Assembly (NCBI RefSeq): GCF_000159995.1
Contig: NZ_GG700643.1
Location: forward strand, 737,195-801,194
Source: Alloprevotella tannerae ATCC 51259
GTDB taxonomy: Bacteria > Bacteroidota > Bacteroidia > Bacteroidales > Bacteroidaceae
Direction: 5' to 3'
DNA: 64,000 bases
The notes under the pieces are model-generated. The model was given only the letters and a program-made list of their open reading frames with translations, had not been told where the DNA came from and did no database searches. Made by a program: the position numbers and the translations under genes. Shown here in pieces: positions 27,593-35,931 of the stretch (its first letter is position 1; every line of letters begins with the position of its first letter).

Positions 27593-27696
27593 TTCCTACG
27601 CCGGAGGTTTACGCTCACGAGCGTAGACCTTTTTTATCACGAACGTAGACCTTTTTCATCACGATGGCAAACCTTTTTTATCGTGATACAAAACGG
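27593..27696. repeat. 22-bp-period array, family 1
   Basis: Good units start at 27615, 27637 and 27659 (TCACGAGCGTAGACCTTTTT and variants), 22 bp apart, with a terminal TCGTGATAC at 27681 and a diverged unit (CTACGCCGGAGGTTTACGC) on the left. It is a mirror image of the 11114 array, including the diverged edge unit on the side facing the REP-like element. Confidence 0.87.
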
Positions 27697-27760
27697 CTTG
27701 GACAAAATGTTTGCACTGAAAAATGCGGAAGGCGTGCGCGGAAAAATGCGTCATCAGATA

Positions 27761-27803
27761 AAAAGAAAGCGAGGAGCACTCCGTAGAATGCTCCCCGCTT
27801 TGT
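27761..27803 (-). terminator. Rho-independent terminator of upp
   Basis: On the minus strand AAAGCGGGGAGCATTC and GAGTGCTCCTCGCTTT pair, followed by CTTTTTATC. It lies just past the upp stop codon. Confidence 0.85.
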
Positions 27804-27836
27804 GGGTGTATGGAAATAAAAAATAAGCGTCAGACG

Positions 27837-28514
27837 TTAGCGAAGAATATGTTTGCGCGCCGCCAGCTTTGGTCCAAACGAGAGGTCGCCGGCATCGCCC
27901 AAGCCCGGTACGATATAGGCCTCCTCGTTCAAGTGCGGGTCGATTGCTGCCACCCATAAAGTGACATCGTTAGTAGGGAAGAGTTTCTGCAAATAATTGA
28001 TACCCTCCTCCGAAGCAATCACGACGCAAATGTGTAGTTTTTTAGGTCGCCCGTTGCGTTGAAAAGCCTCCCACGCCGTCTCTAAGCTGCCTCCCGTGGC
28101 CAACATCGGATCAACCATAAGGAAAGTGCAGCCATCGAGGTCCGGCGAAGCCAGATAGTCGAGGTGAATTTTAATGTCCTCGCGTTTGCCCTCTTCGCGG
28201 TAGGCCGCTACAAAGGCACTGTCGGCTTGGTCAAAGACGTCGAGAAAGCCTTGGTGAAACGAGAGGCCGGCGCGTAAGACCGTCCCCACCACGATGCGGT
28301 CCGTGTAGATGCTTACGTCCTTCTTGCCGAGCGGCGTCTGCACCTCGCGAACATCGTATTGCAAACGGCGACTCAGTTCGTAGGCCATCGCGTGCGCTAT
28401 GCGCTCCAGATTGTTGCGAAAAAGCGTGCGGTTGCGCTGAATATCAACGTCGCGAAGCTGCATCATATAGCTGTTGATGACGGAGTTGGCCGCCCCTAAA
28501 TTTATTACCTCCAT
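27837..28514 (-). CDS. upp: Uracil phosphoribosyltransferase
   Basis: A 225-residue enzyme that converts uracil and PRPP to UMP in pyrimidine salvage. The PRPP loop appears as FLMVDPMLATGGSLETAWEA and the C-terminal uracil-binding segment as YIVPGLGDAGDLSFG, both diagnostic. Position RAGLSFHQGFLDVFDQADSAF also fits the family. It is transcribed convergently with the T9SS operon and divergently from pckA. Confidence 0.95.
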   Translation of the reverse strand: MEVINLGAANSVINSYMMQLRDVDIQRNRTLFRNNLERIAHAMAYELSRRLQYDVREVQTPLGKKDVSIYTDRIVVGTVLRAGLSFHQGFLDVFDQADSAFVAAYREEGKREDIKIHLDYLASPDLDGCTFLMVDPMLATGGSLETAWEAFQRNGRPKKLHICVVIASEEGINYLQKLFPTNDVTLWVAAIDPHLNEEAYIVPGLGDAGDLSFGPKLAARKHILR

Positions 28515-28550
28515 GGGTCGAGAAAAAGCTGTTATTTGTTACAAATCGGC

Positions 28551-28558
28551 CAAAAGTA
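28551..28558 (-). promoter_or_regulatory. -7 box of upp
   Basis: TACTTTTG read on the minus strand, 37 nt before the upp ATG. The nearest TTTG upstream is only 12 nt away, which is shorter than usual. Confidence 0.5.
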
Positions 28559-28887
28559 CGGCTTTTTTTTCAAACGACCAAGAAAACGCTTTGCGCTTGC
28601 CGTCGCGTCAAGCAGCACAGGGATGGGCGAAAAGCGCCGATGAATAGCGCAAAATATCGTTGTAATACATTAAATCATAATGTTTTTCGCTTACCTGCCT
28701 TATCGAGTGCGACTACCGCCCAAATGCTTGCCCGCGCATTTCGAAGGTCCGCGTCAGGATCGGCGTGCGGGAAAGTTGGATTTTGTAGTTTTGCAAACTC
28801 AATTTTGCAATTTAGCAAGCTTTTTTGGCGATACCTAAAATTTAGGCTAAGAATTAGGGGAAGAAAGCTACAAAAAGGACCATTCCT

Positions 28888-28918
28888 TGATGTGTCCGGA
28901 AAATTTCCGTAATTTTGC
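28888..28918 (+). promoter_or_regulatory. Promoter of pckA
   Basis: TTG at 28888-28890, 20 nt of spacer and TAATTTTG at 28911-28918. The leader to ATG 28994 is about 70 nt. Confidence 0.6.
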
Positions 28919-28993
28919 TGCTGCTACAAAGGGTAAAATTTGCCGCTTGGAGCCCAACGAAAAGAGATTAATTATCTACAAAAGAATATCACT

Positions 28994-30601
28994 ATGGCAA
29001 CATTAGATTTGACGAAGTACGGCATCACGGGCACTACCGAAATCGTGCACAATCCGTCTTACGAACAACTCTTCGAAGAGGAAACGAAAGCCGGCCTTGA
29101 AGGCTTTGAAGTAGGCTACGTTTCAGAACTCGGCGCTGTAGACGTTTTCACCGGCGTTTATACGGGCCGCTCCCCTAAAGATAAGTTTATTGTAATGGAC
29201 GACACCAGCAGAGATACTGTATGGTGGAACACGCCCGAATATCCTAATGATAACAAACCGGCGACGCAGGAAACGTGGAGCGTGCTGAAAGATCTGGCAA
29301 AGAAAGAGCTTTCCAATAAGCGCCTCTTCGTAGTCGATGGCTATTGCGGTGCAAACCCCGCCACTCGTCTTCGCGTTCGCTTCATTATGGAAGTAGCTTG
29401 GCAGGCGCATTTCGTAACGAATATGTTCATTCGCCCGACAAAAGAAGAACTCGAGACGTTTGAGCCTGATTTCACCGTTTATAATGCGTCAAAGGCGAAG
29501 GTAGAAAACTACAAAGAACTTGGTCTTAACTCTGAGACGGCTGTTGTCTTTAACTTGACGAGCAGAGAACAAGTGATCATCAACACTTGGTACGGCGGCG
29601 AGATGAAGAAGGGTATGTTCTCTATGATGAACTACTTTAATCCGCTCCGCGGCATCGCATCTATGCACTGCTCTGCCAATACGAGCCTTGACGGAAAAAG
29701 CACTGCGATTTTCTTCGGCCTTTCCGGTACGGGCAAAACGACGCTTTCAACTGACCCGAAGCGTAGATTGATCGGTGACGATGAGCACGGATGGGACGAT
29801 GAGGGCGTCTTCAACTATGAAGGTGGCTGCTACGCGAAAGTAATCCGTCTCGATAAGGAAAGCGAACCCGATATTTATGGTGCAATTAAGCGTGATGCGT
29901 TGCTCGAAAACGTAACTGTCGACAGCAAAACGGGTAAGCTCGACTTCGACGATAAGAGCGTGACGGAAAATACGCGCGTTTCTTACCCGATTTATCATAT
30001 TAATAACATCGTTAAGCCCGTTTCCAAGGGTCCGCACGCACAACAAGTGATCTTCTTGTCGGCAGATGCGTTCGGCGTATTGCCTCCTGTTTCTATTTTG
30101 AATTCAGAGCAGGCGAAGTATTACTTCCTTTCCGGCTTCACGGCTAAACTTGCCGGTACAGAACGCGGCATTACGGAACCGACGCCGACCTTCTCTGCTT
30201 GCTTCGGCCAAGCTTTCTTGTCGCTCCACCCGACGAAATATGCTGAAGAGCTGGTTAAGAAGATGGAACGTGTAGGTGCAAAGGCTTATTTGGTTAACAC
30301 CGGCTGGAATGGTACAGGCAAGCGTATTTCTATTCGCGATACGCGCGGCATTATCGACGATATCCTGAACGGCGAAATCGACAAAGCGCCTACGAAGACT
30401 ATTCCTTTCTTTAACTTCGTCGTACCTACGCAATTGCCGGGCGTAGATCCTACAATTCTTGACCCGCGCGACACGTATGCTGACGCAGCTGAGTGGGAGA
30501 AGAAGGCGAAAGACCTCGCCGCACGCTTTATCAAGAACTTCGATAAGTTCTCCGGCAACGAAGCCGGCAAGGCGCTCATCGCAGCAGGTCCGAAACTCTA
30601 A
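28994..30601 (+). CDS. pckA: Phosphoenolpyruvate carboxykinase (ATP)
   Basis: A 535-residue ATP-dependent PEP carboxykinase. The kinase-1a loop [28 protein letters not shown], the substrate-binding [12 protein letters not shown] and the metal-site region are all intact. In fermentative Bacteroidales the enzyme runs towards oxaloacetate, fixing CO2 and yielding ATP on the way to succinate; that direction is family knowledge, not visible here. The start at ATG 28994 ([11 protein letters not shown]) is chosen over an in-frame extension to 28940 that overlaps the leader. Confidence 0.96.
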   Translation: MATLDLTKYGITGTTEIVHNPSYEQLFEEETKAGLEGFEVGYVSELGAVDVFTGVYTGRSPKDKFIVMDDTSRDTVWWNTPEYPNDNKPATQETWSVLKDLAKKELSNKRLFVVDGYCGANPATRLRVRFIMEVAWQAHFVTNMFIRPTKEELETFEPDFTVYNASKAKVENYKELGLNSETAVVFNLTSREQVIINTWYGGEMKKGMFSMMNYFNPLRGIASMHCSANTSLDGKSTAIFFGLSGTGKTTLSTDPKRRLIGDDEHGWDDEGVFNYEGGCYAKVIRLDKESEPDIYGAIKRDALLENVTVDSKTGKLDFDDKSVTENTRVSYPIYHINNIVKPVSKGPHAQQVIFLSADAFGVLPPVSILNSEQAKYYFLSGFTAKLAGTERGITEPTPTFSACFGQAFLSLHPTKYAEELVKKMERVGAKAYLVNTGWNGTGKRISIRDTRGIIDDILNGEIDKAPTKTIPFFNFVVPTQLPGVDPTILDPRDTYADAAEWEKKAKDLAARFIKNFDKFSGNEAGKALIAAGPKL

Positions 30602-30641
30602 GCAGAAGTTTGTGTCTTTCGCGACGCAAGTTTGATATAAA

Positions 30642-30680
30642 AGTCAGCGGCTCGCTTCCTTTGTGGAGGCGGGCCGCTTA
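30642..30680 (+). terminator. Hairpin after pckA
   Basis: AGCGGCTCGCTTCC and GGAGGCGGGCCGCT form a GC-rich stem with a short loop. The trailing ATGGTTTTG is a poor T tract. Confidence 0.5.
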
Positions 30681-30797
30681 TGGTTTTGTCTAAATCTTGT
30701 GCGCAGTCTTTTTCGTCCTTATATCGGTTTTGCCTTTTAAGCTTTGATGGGCGCACGCTCTAAAGAGGACGCCCCACAATACATATATATATACTAA

Positions 30798-30835
30798 CGA
30801 CAAGGCGACAAACGATAACGTTTGTCGCCTTGTCG
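30798..30835. terminator. Perfect 17-bp hairpin between convergent genes
   Basis: CGACAAGGCGACAAACG, loop ATAA, CGTTTGTCGCCTTGTCG: seventeen uninterrupted base pairs between the converging pckA and DUF2795 genes. Neither side has a long T run, so if it terminates transcription it does so by an unusual route; it could equally protect 3' ends. Confidence 0.55.
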
Positions 30836-30867
30836 CTTTAAGTTGCTCGTCGGATGTCTACATCAGC

Positions 30868-31089
30868 TTAATATTCATCCTCATTAAAGAGAAAGTCCTC
30901 CTTAGTTGGATAGTCGGGCCAGACATCCTCGATTGTCTCATACAATTCCCCTTCATCCTCCAATTCCTGTAAGTTCTCGACTACTTCCATAGGTGCGCCG
31001 GAGCGCATAGCATAGTCAATCAACTCATCCTTACTTGCCGGCCAGGGAGCATCCTCTAATTTTGAGGCCAATTCCAAAGTCCAATACAT
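30868..31089 (-). CDS. DUF2795 domain protein
   Basis: A 73-residue acidic protein (MYWTLELASKLEDAPWPASK, then DELIDYAMRSGAPMEVVENL and a very acidic C-terminus). This is the small DUF2795 domain widespread in Bacteroidetes. The DELIDYAmrsGAP core suggests a compact helical domain. Function unknown. Confidence 0.85.
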   Translation of the reverse strand: MYWTLELASKLEDAPWPASKDELIDYAMRSGAPMEVVENLQELEDEGELYETIEDVWPDYPTKEDFLFNEDEY

Positions 31090-31819
31090 AACTATATTCG
31101 CTTTTTTATTTCTAATTTTCTGTGAGAATCTTTTTCATGCTTCGCACCTTCGTGTCAAGATAAAGCCTCAAGGCGTTTGTGAGCCGCAAAAATAGTGCTT
31201 TCCTCCAAACTTTCGCTCTCTAATAGCTATTTTCTTTGCTTCATTTCCTATTTTATTGTTAATTTTTGAGGAGAAGCTGACATCAATTCACTATCTACTT
31301 CCTTTAATTTCAATTGTCGGCATACTCCTTTGGGGCCTTTTTGAAACAGTCTTAAGGTAGAAACAGACAAGGCTTATCCTGATACATACCAAAGGCGTAA
31401 AAGCTCGGACCGAGCTTAGCTTTCCGAACACAGTCAGGCGGATATTCAGTGTCTCAACGGGTAGAGACGATCGCATCGACGGGTAGAGACGCTGGTCTCA
31501 ACGAGTAGAGACAGTGGTATCTACACGTAGAGACACCATTTGATAACTTTGAAAATGAATGAGCATTACTGAGATTTCTTATGCTGAAAGGTGAAAAAAA
31601 CAAATGCAGCGTTTTACGCTTGCGATTCCTTATGGTCGGATAAACGATAACAGTCAGTAAATTTGCTGACAAGTTTCATGAGGATAGTTTTTCCTTAACT
31701 TGATTGATTATCAACCATAAATTCATGAAAGATAATCCTCTTTGGGGATTTTGTTGAAACTGTTTTAAGGTGAAAACAGGCGTTGTTTATTCTGAATTGG
31801 GGTTTTTAGCGATGGCAGG
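31090..31819. other. Intergenic region with 22-bp array
   Basis: About 730 bp between two minus-strand genes. A TATTTTTG box on the minus strand (plus 31187-31194) probably drives the DUF2795 gene with a leader near 95 nt. The family 3 array is at 31459-31546. No gene recognised. Confidence 0.55.
31459..31546. repeat. 22-bp-period array, family 3
   Basis: Units start at 31459, 31481, 31503 and 31525, exactly 22 bp apart, each beginning GGGTAGAGAC, GAGTAGAGAC or ACGTAGAGAC. A partial unit (TGTCTCAAC) precedes. The second unit has a clear dyad, GAGACGCTGGTCTC. Confidence 0.87.
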
Positions 31820-32407
31820 CTAAAAACAGATGATATAATCTTGCTTGTGCAAATCTTGGCGAAAGCAAGCGACTCCATAATCATAGAGATCGAAACTCAC
31901 TCGGACGACTTCCTGCTTCGTCAGTCGCTGCCATGCTTTCAGCATACGTGCATTGCGGTGAATACCTCTTACTATGATACAACCTTTATCTCTCATCTTT
32001 GCCAGCGCTTTGGTAGCCCATTGCTCCCAATCAGGCATATCGAGATACAACATATCGAGTCCTTCCGCCTCGTCCAAACTTTCGAGCGGCCAAAATCTGC
32101 ACGATGGTTTTCCCGCGCGAAGGTAGTGCGTCGTGAGTTGCGTTCGCTCGCCTCCGATGAAGCAATCAGCCGGTTGAAACGCATTGATGATCCGCAGCAT
32201 CAAGCGGTCGCCTCGCTCCGTTGTGTCGTGTGCTATTTGGCGGCGCATCTTACGCAAAGGTGCATAGGCATAGAAAGTCCCTCGCTCGTAAAAAACTTTC
32301 GTAACAAGCCCAAAGGCAAACGGCGAATGAATCCCGTAGCCTCGGCGGTGCCGGAAGCGGCACAGCCAAACGTAACAACGCATAAGTGCATACGAAAGCT
32401 TATTCAT
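31820..32407 (-). CDS. Methyltransferase-like protein without SAM motif
   Basis: A 195-residue protein that starts with a short basic hydrophobic stretch and the RRGYGIHSPFAFGLVTKVFYE segment, which is typical of a Bacteroidetes family related to class I SAM-dependent methyltransferases. A Rossmann-like core follows (DMLYLDMPDWEQWATKALAK, GCIIVRGIHRN), but the glycine-rich SAM loop expected before it is replaced by DCFIGGERTQL. It may be a non-enzymatic relative. The overlapping plus-strand frame has no such motif and is rejected. Confidence 0.65.
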   Translation of the reverse strand: MNKLSYALMRCYVWLCRFRHRRGYGIHSPFAFGLVTKVFYERGTFYAYAPLRKMRRQIAHDTTERGDRLMLRIINAFQPADCFIGGERTQLTTHYLRAGKPSCRFWPLESLDEAEGLDMLYLDMPDWEQWATKALAKMRDKGCIIVRGIHRNARMLKAWQRLTKQEVVRVSFDLYDYGVACFRQDLHKQDYIICF

Positions 32408-32916
32408 AAAGCGCCCTTTTAGGATAGGTTTACTCCTTTATTTTATATATGTGTAACCGGAGATGAGCTTTTTCTCCATTTGTCGGCAACGAGTACTCCT
32501 CAAGCCTCCATTCCATACCTTTAGGAGAGGGATAGACCTCTCTCTATCGAGGAAACATTGCGTAGTAATACGCTTTTAACTTACAAAGTTGCACATTTTG
32601 TTCGAATAATCTCAGCTCTTACAGTGCGTAATTTCTCTTTCTTTTATCAATAAACGGTTTGACAATGGTGCTTTTAAAGTTGTTTCTCATAACTAAGCGA
32701 AAAAAGGTACAATAAGGCCAATTTTAGGGAGTCTGAATCAACTAAAATATCGCCACAAAGAGAGAATTGCAGCCCTTTGAGCGGCTTTTCAGGTGGGTAA
32801 GGCCCATAAATTTGCGAATTTCATCATACGAAAAGAGCTTTTAGGGCTTTGTCGCTCAGAAAAAAAACGTATATTTGCGCCCATATTGTCAACTTAAAAA
32901 CATGATACAAGCTGCC
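32408..32916. other. Intergenic region upstream of dsbD
   Basis: About 500 bp. The dsbD promoter is at its right end: TTTG 32848-32851, 18-nt spacer, TATATTTG 32870-32877. I found no array, gene or stable hairpin in the rest. Confidence 0.5.
32848..32877 (+). promoter_or_regulatory. Promoter of dsbD
   Basis: TTTG and TATATTTG with an 18-nt spacer, a full Bacteroidetes consensus. Transcription would start near 32882. Confidence 0.7.
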
Positions 32917-34953
32917 ATGAAGAAGTTCTTCACCCTTCTGACGCTGGTGCTTTTAGTCGCTACGGCGGCGAAGGCGCAAGTTAATTTTTCCGTATCCTAC
33001 AAGCGGGTCAACCCGACTGAAGTGGATGTCATCTTTAAAGCCACCATTGCAAAGGGTTGGCACGTTTACTCGACGAATATCGGCGAAGGCGGTCCCACGC
33101 GCGCCAGTTTCGGCGTCGATAAGGCCGACGGCGCAGAGCCGATAGGCAAATTGAAGCCCGGACCGGGCGTTAAAAACGTACAAGATGAGATCTTCGACAT
33201 GCCGGTCTCTTATTTTGAGAACACTTGTACGTTTACACAGCGTGTTAAACTCACGAAACAGGATTACCAACTTAAGGCTTACTTGAAGTATGGTGCCTGC
33301 AATGATCAAAACTGCCTCCCGCCAATGACTGTTGAGTGCAAGGTAGCGGGTAAGGACGGCCCGACCGGTGCTGCCGCAGACGCAGCACAAGCCGTGGCCG
33401 ACAAGGAAGGCCAGCCTAAAGATACGGCGGCTGCCGCTCCGGCCGCAACGGAGGAGAACGCTGAAGGTGCTCCGGCCGCTGCTGTCGATGTTCCGCAGGC
33501 GGATAGCGCTACCGTGGCGAAATGGTACACGCCCGTCATCGACCAACTTCAGAAGTATGGCAACGCTTCCTCTACGGCAGGTCGCAGTCTCTTTTATATC
33601 TTCTTGATGGGTATATTGGGCGGTATTGTTACGCTGTTTACGCCCTGCGTTTGGCCGATTATCCCGATGACTGTATCCTTCTTCCTGCATCGCAGCGACG
33701 ATCGTCGCAAAGCCGTGCGCGAAGCTATTATATATGGTATCAGCATTGTCGTGATCTATGTCACGTTGGGACTCGTCATATCCGGACTTTTCGGAGCAAG
33801 TGCGCTGAATAGTTTGTCGACAAATGCCGTCTTCAACATCATTTTCTGCCTGATGCTTCTCATCTTCGGTGCAAGTTTCTTGGGCGGCTTCGAGATTACC
33901 CTCCCCTCCAAGTGGAACAACGCCGTTGATTCTAAGGCTTCCAGCACCGCAGGCCTTTTAGGCATCTTCCTGATGGCCTTCACGCTCACGCTGGTCTCTT
34001 TCTCTTGCACCGCACCGATCGTAGGTTTCCTCCTCGTTGAAGCATCTACCTCTACCGGTAGCGCAATGGCGCCGGCCGTAGGTATGGTAGGTTTCGCCTT
34101 GGCTTTAGCATTGCCGTTTACGCTCTTTGCTCTCTTCCCCACGATGATGAAGAAAGCGCCGAAGAGCGGAAGCTGGATGAACATGATCAAGGTAGTCTTA
34201 GGTTTTGTCGAGATTGCTTTCGCCTTGAAGTTCCTTTCCGTGGCCGATTTGGCTTACGGCTGGCATATTCTGGACCGCGAAGTATTCCTCAGCTTGTGGA
34301 TCATCCTCTTCGCAGCGCTGGGTTGCTACCTCTTCGGTTGGTTGCGTTTCCCCCACGACGATGTTGAGGACCATACGGGCGTGACGCGCTTCTTTATGGG
34401 TGTCATTTCGTTTGCTTTTGCCGTGTATATGGTGCCCGGCCTTTGGGGTGCGCCGTGTAAGGCCGTGAGTGCATTCTCTCCGCCCATATCTACGCAAGAT
34501 TTCAACCTTGATCCGGTTAAGGTCGAAGCAAAATTCCGCGATTATGATGCCGGTATGGCTTACGCGAAGTCGGTTAACAAACCCGTACTGTTAGACTTCA
34601 CCGGCCACGGTTGCGTCAACTGCCGTAAGATGGAGCTTGCCGTATGGCACGATCCTAAAGTGCGCGACCTTTTGATGAAAGATTACGTCCTCATCTCTCT
34701 CTATGTCGACGAGAAAGCACCGCTTCCGGAGAACGTAGAGGTGCAAGAAGACGGCAAGACTACAACGCTGCGCACCGTTGGCGATAAGTGGAGCTACTTG
34801 CAACGACACAAATTCGGTTCCAACCAGCAGCCGCTCTACGTCCCCGTAGATAATGAAGGTAACCCCTTGAATCACACCTTCAGTTATAAGGAAGATATTG
34901 ACGGCTACGTGAAATTCCTCAAAGAAGGTATAGATCGTTACAAAGCAAAATAA
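32917..34953 (+). CDS. dsbD: Thiol:disulfide interchange protein DsbD
   Basis: A 678-residue membrane protein (ATG 32917; an upstream ATG at 32902 adds five residues). The order is signal peptide (MKKFFTLLTLVLLVATAAKA), an N-terminal periplasmic DsbD-alpha-like domain ending in GACNDQNCLPP, an Ala/Pro-rich linker, eight membrane helices with the redox cysteines in LFTPCVWPIIPMTVSFF and FSCTAPIVGF, and a C-terminal thioredoxin domain with HGCVNCRKME. It carries electrons from cytoplasmic thioredoxin to periplasmic substrates, possibly including the TlpA and Omp28-like proteins at 14-17 kb. Confidence 0.93.
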   Translation: MKKFFTLLTLVLLVATAAKAQVNFSVSYKRVNPTEVDVIFKATIAKGWHVYSTNIGEGGPTRASFGVDKADGAEPIGKLKPGPGVKNVQDEIFDMPVSYFENTCTFTQRVKLTKQDYQLKAYLKYGACNDQNCLPPMTVECKVAGKDGPTGAAADAAQAVADKEGQPKDTAAAAPAATEENAEGAPAAAVDVPQADSATVAKWYTPVIDQLQKYGNASSTAGRSLFYIFLMGILGGIVTLFTPCVWPIIPMTVSFFLHRSDDRRKAVREAIIYGISIVVIYVTLGLVISGLFGASALNSLSTNAVFNIIFCLMLLIFGASFLGGFEITLPSKWNNAVDSKASSTAGLLGIFLMAFTLTLVSFSCTAPIVGFLLVEASTSTGSAMAPAVGMVGFALALALPFTLFALFPTMMKKAPKSGSWMNMIKVVLGFVEIAFALKFLSVADLAYGWHILDREVFLSLWIILFAALGCYLFGWLRFPHDDVEDHTGVTRFFMGVISFAFAVYMVPGLWGAPCKAVSAFSPPISTQDFNLDPVKVEAKFRDYDAGMAYAKSVNKPVLLDFTGHGCVNCRKMELAVWHDPKVRDLLMKDYVLISLYVDEKAPLPENVEVQEDGKTTTLRTVGDKWSYLQRHKFGSNQQPLYVPVDNEGNPLNHTFSYKEDIDGYVKFLKEGIDRYKAK

Positions 34954-34960
34954 AGTATAG

Positions 34961-34996
34961 GTGCCGCGAAGCTCAGGTTTCGCGGCACTTTGTTTT
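34961..34996 (+). terminator. Terminator after dsbD
   Basis: GTGCCGCGAA and TTTCGCGGCAC pair around GCTCAGG and are followed by TTTGTTTTG. Confidence 0.8.
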
Positions 34997-35931
34997 GACG
35001 TTGATGCCGGCGGGCGCTGAGGCGTTCGTTCCGCTCCTATTGATTGTTCAGCCTCGCTGAAAGGGCTACGACATAAACTTATACCTAACTCAACTGACAG
35101 AGATCTTTCATCGATCACAACTTAACTTTCTAAAAACCTAATCTTCCCTTGTTGGCGCCTGCCTCTTGTGCAGCGTCAAGCAAGGGATATTTTTTTGTCT
35201 ATCTCTTGTTTGCCGCTGCTGCGGGCAGGGTTTCGCCCAAATCAAGGTGGCGTTTGGCGTCAAAATCGGTTGAGCATTTTCGGCTTGCGTTGCTAATCTG
35301 TCGCGCAAGGTCTGTCAGTTGGTCATCAACGGCTTATAATCTGCTTATTCTTATTGGTTTATGGTGCGACAGATGTTGATGTTCGGCCGTCCTCATCTGT
35401 TTCTCTCATTGTTTGGCGGGGCCAAACGATAGTTTGCCGGTATCAAACGATGGTTTGCCGGTACCAAACAATAGTTTGCTCGGGCCAAACAATAACGACC
35501 TTGACTTACGGTATTTGAGAATGGGACTATAAGCTCCCAAATTTCCACCCTTTTCTCTCTAAGTCTTATGTCTGTAATGCATAAGGGTAGAATAATTGCC
35601 CACGTTTTATCATTTTTCTACGTTTTAGATTTGAATGTATCATTACTTGTTAGTAGATTTGCCCACAAATAACGTAATATTGTAAGCGTCGAATATGCTG
35701 TGGGCGAGAGAACCCTTGACAGACTGATCTTGATGCTTGTTCTTATAGGTTATTATGCAGGCGTTGCGAGATTTGGAAACGTATCTGAGGAGTATAAATA
35801 CAGCGTCAGCTTTTTAGAAATCAGCGATACGGCATAGCAGGGAGAAACAGGAGGACACATAATCCTGAAGTCTTGCCGCCTTTTCCGTAAAAAGAACAAT
35901 TAGATTATAAACTCACAAAAACAAACAAAGC
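34997..35931. other. Intergenic region with 21-bp array
   Basis: About 930 bp without a supportable gene. It contains the second family 2 array (35412-35495). A promoter for the next gene is not obvious; no TAnnTTTG box was found close to 35932. Confidence 0.55.
35412..35495. repeat. 21-bp-period array, family 2
   Basis: Units start at 35412, 35433, 35454 and 35475, 21 bp apart (TTTGCCGGTATCAAACGATG and variants). The last unit carries TTTGCTCGGGCCAAAC, identical over 16 bp to units 1 and 4 of the 19256 array. Each unit is a TTTG...CAAA dyad. Confidence 0.9.

Larger units (their letters stand above)
26499..27760. other. Repeat-rich intergenic region between porN and upp
   Basis: About 1.3 kb between convergent genes, holding three copies of the REP-like element (B, C, D), a family 1 array, and a short direct repeat TAAACACAACCCCCACC at about 27259 and 27343. 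No credible protein gene is present; a frame at 27515 reads through the array. Confidence 0.7.
28515..28993. other. Divergent promoter region, upp and pckA
   Basis: About 480 bp between divergent start codons. A TACTTTTG box on the minus strand (plus 28551-28558) probably serves upp. A TAATTTTG at 28911-28918 with TTG at 28888-28890 probably serves pckA. Between them I see no gene. Confidence 0.55.

Noticed and set aside
31841-32422. A 193-codon plus-strand frame over the methyltransferase-like gene
   Set aside because: Similar length to the minus-strand gene, but only the minus frame has the IHSPFAF family hallmark and a plausible core.
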